Program-made: the position numbers and the translations under genes
Notes under the pieces: generated by a model
Told to the model about the DNA's origin: nothing
The model's database searches: none
What the model saw: only the letters and a program-made list of their open reading frames with translations
Assembly: GCA_965368585.1 (NCBI GenBank)
Contig: CBDUNM010000010.1
Coordinates: forward strand, 1 to 64,000
DNA from: JARRQB01 sp965368585
GTDB lineage: Bacteria; Pseudomonadota; Gammaproteobacteria; Chromatiales; Chromatiaceae
Reading direction: 5' to 3'
DNA length: 64,000 nucleotides
Shown: in pieces, positions 62,453 to 64,000 of the stretch
Numbering within the stretch: the first letter of the stretch is position 1
How the letters are laid out: each line of letters opens with the position of its first letter

Positions 62453-63962
62453 CACATCGTCACCGGATTTGCTGGTCGACTTCCCGGAACTGGTCGAGCG
62501 GCGGAATCTGATTGCTCACCTGCTGCGCAACACATCCGAAGCCGTATATATCCGGGGCTTGCCCGGCGTGGGCAAGACCTCGTTTTGCCAGAAGCTGCTC
62601 GACGATCTGGTTATCGAGTTTTACGTCATCCGCATCCAACCCCGGCCGCACCTCAACGTGCTGAGAACCGTGCAGGAGGCCAAACAGCGTGCCGCCGTGC
62701 ACGATGCGGTAAAGCCAGTGTTATTGGCGGCAGACGATACGGACGAATTTTCCGAGGCGGCCCTGAGCGCACTCAAGACGCTGCACGCGGAAGGCGCCAG
62801 ACTGCTGTTCTGTGGCCGCGGGCGCGTCGTGCCCCAGATAGGCGGTGCCGGGTTGAGGTTGATCGACTTGCCGGTGATGAATCTCGCGCAGACCGAGGCG
62901 CTGATCGAGAAGCTCGATCCGGCGTGGGCGGCTCGGCTCGACAAAAATGGTCGCGTCGATCTCTACCACGAGACGGGTGGCGTGCCGGGTAGTGTGATAG
63001 CGCGAATCGGCGCGCCGTACGTGCCCCCGGTTAAAAGCAAGCAACGCTCCCCTTCGGCGGCGATTTTGGCTGGCGCGGGCGTGTTGTTCGTTATTGTCGG
63101 CGTCGGTCTCTGGCAGCAGGATCGGATAAACCACCTGTTCGTGGAGAACGGCGCCGAGACCGACCCGCCTGCCACGATCGGTCGTGCGCACGAAAATGCA
63201 GCGCCATCCGCCGTAACCGAGCCGGCGCCCGCGCTCCGGACGGCACCCGTGGTCGAGCGGGTCGCGCCGGATCCGATGGTCGTCACTGAGTCCGGCGAAG
63301 TGCCATTGGAGCAACTGGATCTCGAGCGTGCCAGGACGAAGCTGTTGTCGGCGGCTGCCGCCGTGGACACACCTCACGCCGATCCGCCTGCTTTGCCGGC
63401 GAACCCACCGGATGTGAGGCCGGACGCCGCCAGCCTCGCTGGCGGCGCGCAAGAGCCGGAGATCAAGTCCGCCGCCGAGTTTCCCGACCCGCCCGTGTCC
63501 GTTGCTCGTCCGAGTATTCAGACGCCGGCCCTGGCGCCGTTGATGGAAGGGGCAAAGCCCGCGGGCGATCGCGCACAACCCGCCGACATGGAAGCACCTG
63601 CACCAACGGACGCGGTCACCGTGGTGACCGTTCAGCCGTCGGCCACCGCGGTTCCCTCCCCCTTACCGGTGGATGCTGGCGATTCGCTGCCCGGGGCGGC
63701 TTGGCTCAATGCCCAGTCCAACGACCGTTACACTTTGCAGTTGATGGGTGGGCGGAGTCTGGATTCTCTTCTAAAAGTCGTTGAGACCAAACAGTTTTCA
63801 GGTGATTTCGCCATTGTGGTCAAGGATTTGAAAGGCGCACCGTGGTATTCGCTGGTCTACGGCAGTTTCGCCGACCGCAGCGCTGCCGCCGCGGAGAAAA
63901 GTTCACTGGGCAAGAAGATCCCAAAAGACGCCTGGCCACGGCGGTTTCGCGAACTACGCTGA
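62445..63962 (+). CDS. damX: DamX-like SPOR-domain protein with ATPase head
   Basis: 505 residues from GTG 62445, overlapping the aroB stop. N-terminal AAA-type ATPase module with Walker A RGLPGVGKTSFCQKL (about residues 37-51) and Walker B VLLAADDTDEF (about 89-99), a membrane helix (AAILAGAGVLFVIVGVGLW, about 205-223), a long Pro/Ala-rich periplasmic linker and a C-terminal SPOR domain (YTLQLMGGRSLDSLLKVV to the end) that binds denuded septal glycan. E. coli DamX lacks an intact ATPase; longer homologues in other gammaproteobacteria keep it. A role in cell division is inferred. Gene order aroK-aroB-damX is typical. Confidence 0.9.
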   Translation: MVDTSSPDLLVDFPELVERRNLIAHLLRNTSEAVYIRGLPGVGKTSFCQKLLDDLVIEFYVIRIQPRPHLNVLRTVQEAKQRAAVHDAVKPVLLAADDTDEFSEAALSALKTLHAEGARLLFCGRGRVVPQIGGAGLRLIDLPVMNLAQTEALIEKLDPAWAARLDKNGRVDLYHETGGVPGSVIARIGAPYVPPVKSKQRSPSAAILAGAGVLFVIVGVGLWQQDRINHLFVENGAETDPPATIGRAHENAAPSAVTEPAPALRTAPVVERVAPDPMVVTESGEVPLEQLDLERARTKLLSAAAAVDTPHADPPALPANPPDVRPDAASLAGGAQEPEIKSAAEFPDPPVSVARPSIQTPALAPLMEGAKPAGDRAQPADMEAPAPTDAVTVVTVQPSATAVPSPLPVDAGDSLPGAAWLNAQSNDRYTLQLMGGRSLDSLLKVVETKQFSGDFAIVVKDLKGAPWYSLVYGSFADRSAAAAEKSSLGKKIPKDAWPRRFRELR

Positions 63963-64000
63963 CCGCCACGGCTACCCTCGGACGTCTCACCGCCAGGTCG

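Overview
The window looks like a chromosomal segment of a GC-rich gammaproteobacterium, probably near the Chromatiales or a related sulfur-oxidising lineage. The evidence is gene order and content: mrcA divergent from pilMNOPQ-aroK-aroB-damX; hslVU followed by a DUF971 gene and ubiE-ubiJ-ubiB; glnA-ntrB-ntrC; yibN-secB-gpsA; and gpmI-envC-ctpA-yibQ. The lineage is inferred from protein similarity recalled from memory, not from a database search. I see no rRNA, tRNA, CRISPR array, prophage or intact insertion sequence.

Layout. 1-5 kb: the end of a Met/Gly-rich exported protein, a fused LplT-Aas phospholipid recycling enzyme, and a decayed HTH regulator. 5-11.5 kb: a CDF cation transporter, then the nitrogen module glnA, a DUF4124 gene, ntrB and ntrC, with a sigma-54 promoter and NtrC-like sites ahead of glnA. 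11.6-17.9 kb: YjgR-type ATPase, dodecin, a di-haem cytochrome c peroxidase with an FNR-like box, two poorly characterised genes (one a repeat protein with a peptidoglycan-binding end), endonuclease V and a TlpA-like thioredoxin. 18-25.5 kb: KamA-family radical SAM protein, a heavily decayed ODP-type metallo-hydrolase, two tandem HDOD paralogues, a small conserved gene, pyrD and trmL. 26-34 kb: gpsA, secB, rhodanese and an ArsR-family regulator with the cysteine pair of persulfide sensors; then gpmI, envC, ctpA, yibQ and a DJ-1 family gene. 34-41 kb: a membrane-anchored unknown, ubiB with a C-terminal frameshift, ubiJ, ubiE, DUF971, a MITE-like inverted repeat, and hslU/hslV. 41-49.7 kb: uvrD, a Wzz-type protein with an unusual C-terminal domain, a TRAP binding protein, hemW, a CPXCG protein, a Rof-like Rho-binding protein, DUF3135 and rpmE. 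50.7-64 kb: gltA, a conserved unknown, mrcA, the type IV pilus assembly operon pilMNOPQ, aroK, aroB and a DamX-like SPOR protein.

The best candidates for follow-up are: the Wzz-type protein whose cytoplasmic C-terminus resembles a tyrosine recombinase stripped of its catalytic residues; a phosphoglycerate mutase whose catalytic serine is alanine; the SqrR/BigR-like regulator beside a rhodanese gene with a palindrome upstream; the VPAEY-repeat envelope protein; and the signs of gene decay (two pseudogenes, the ubiB frameshift, a 1-kb gene-free stretch). The decay could indicate relaxed selection, or in part sequencing error.
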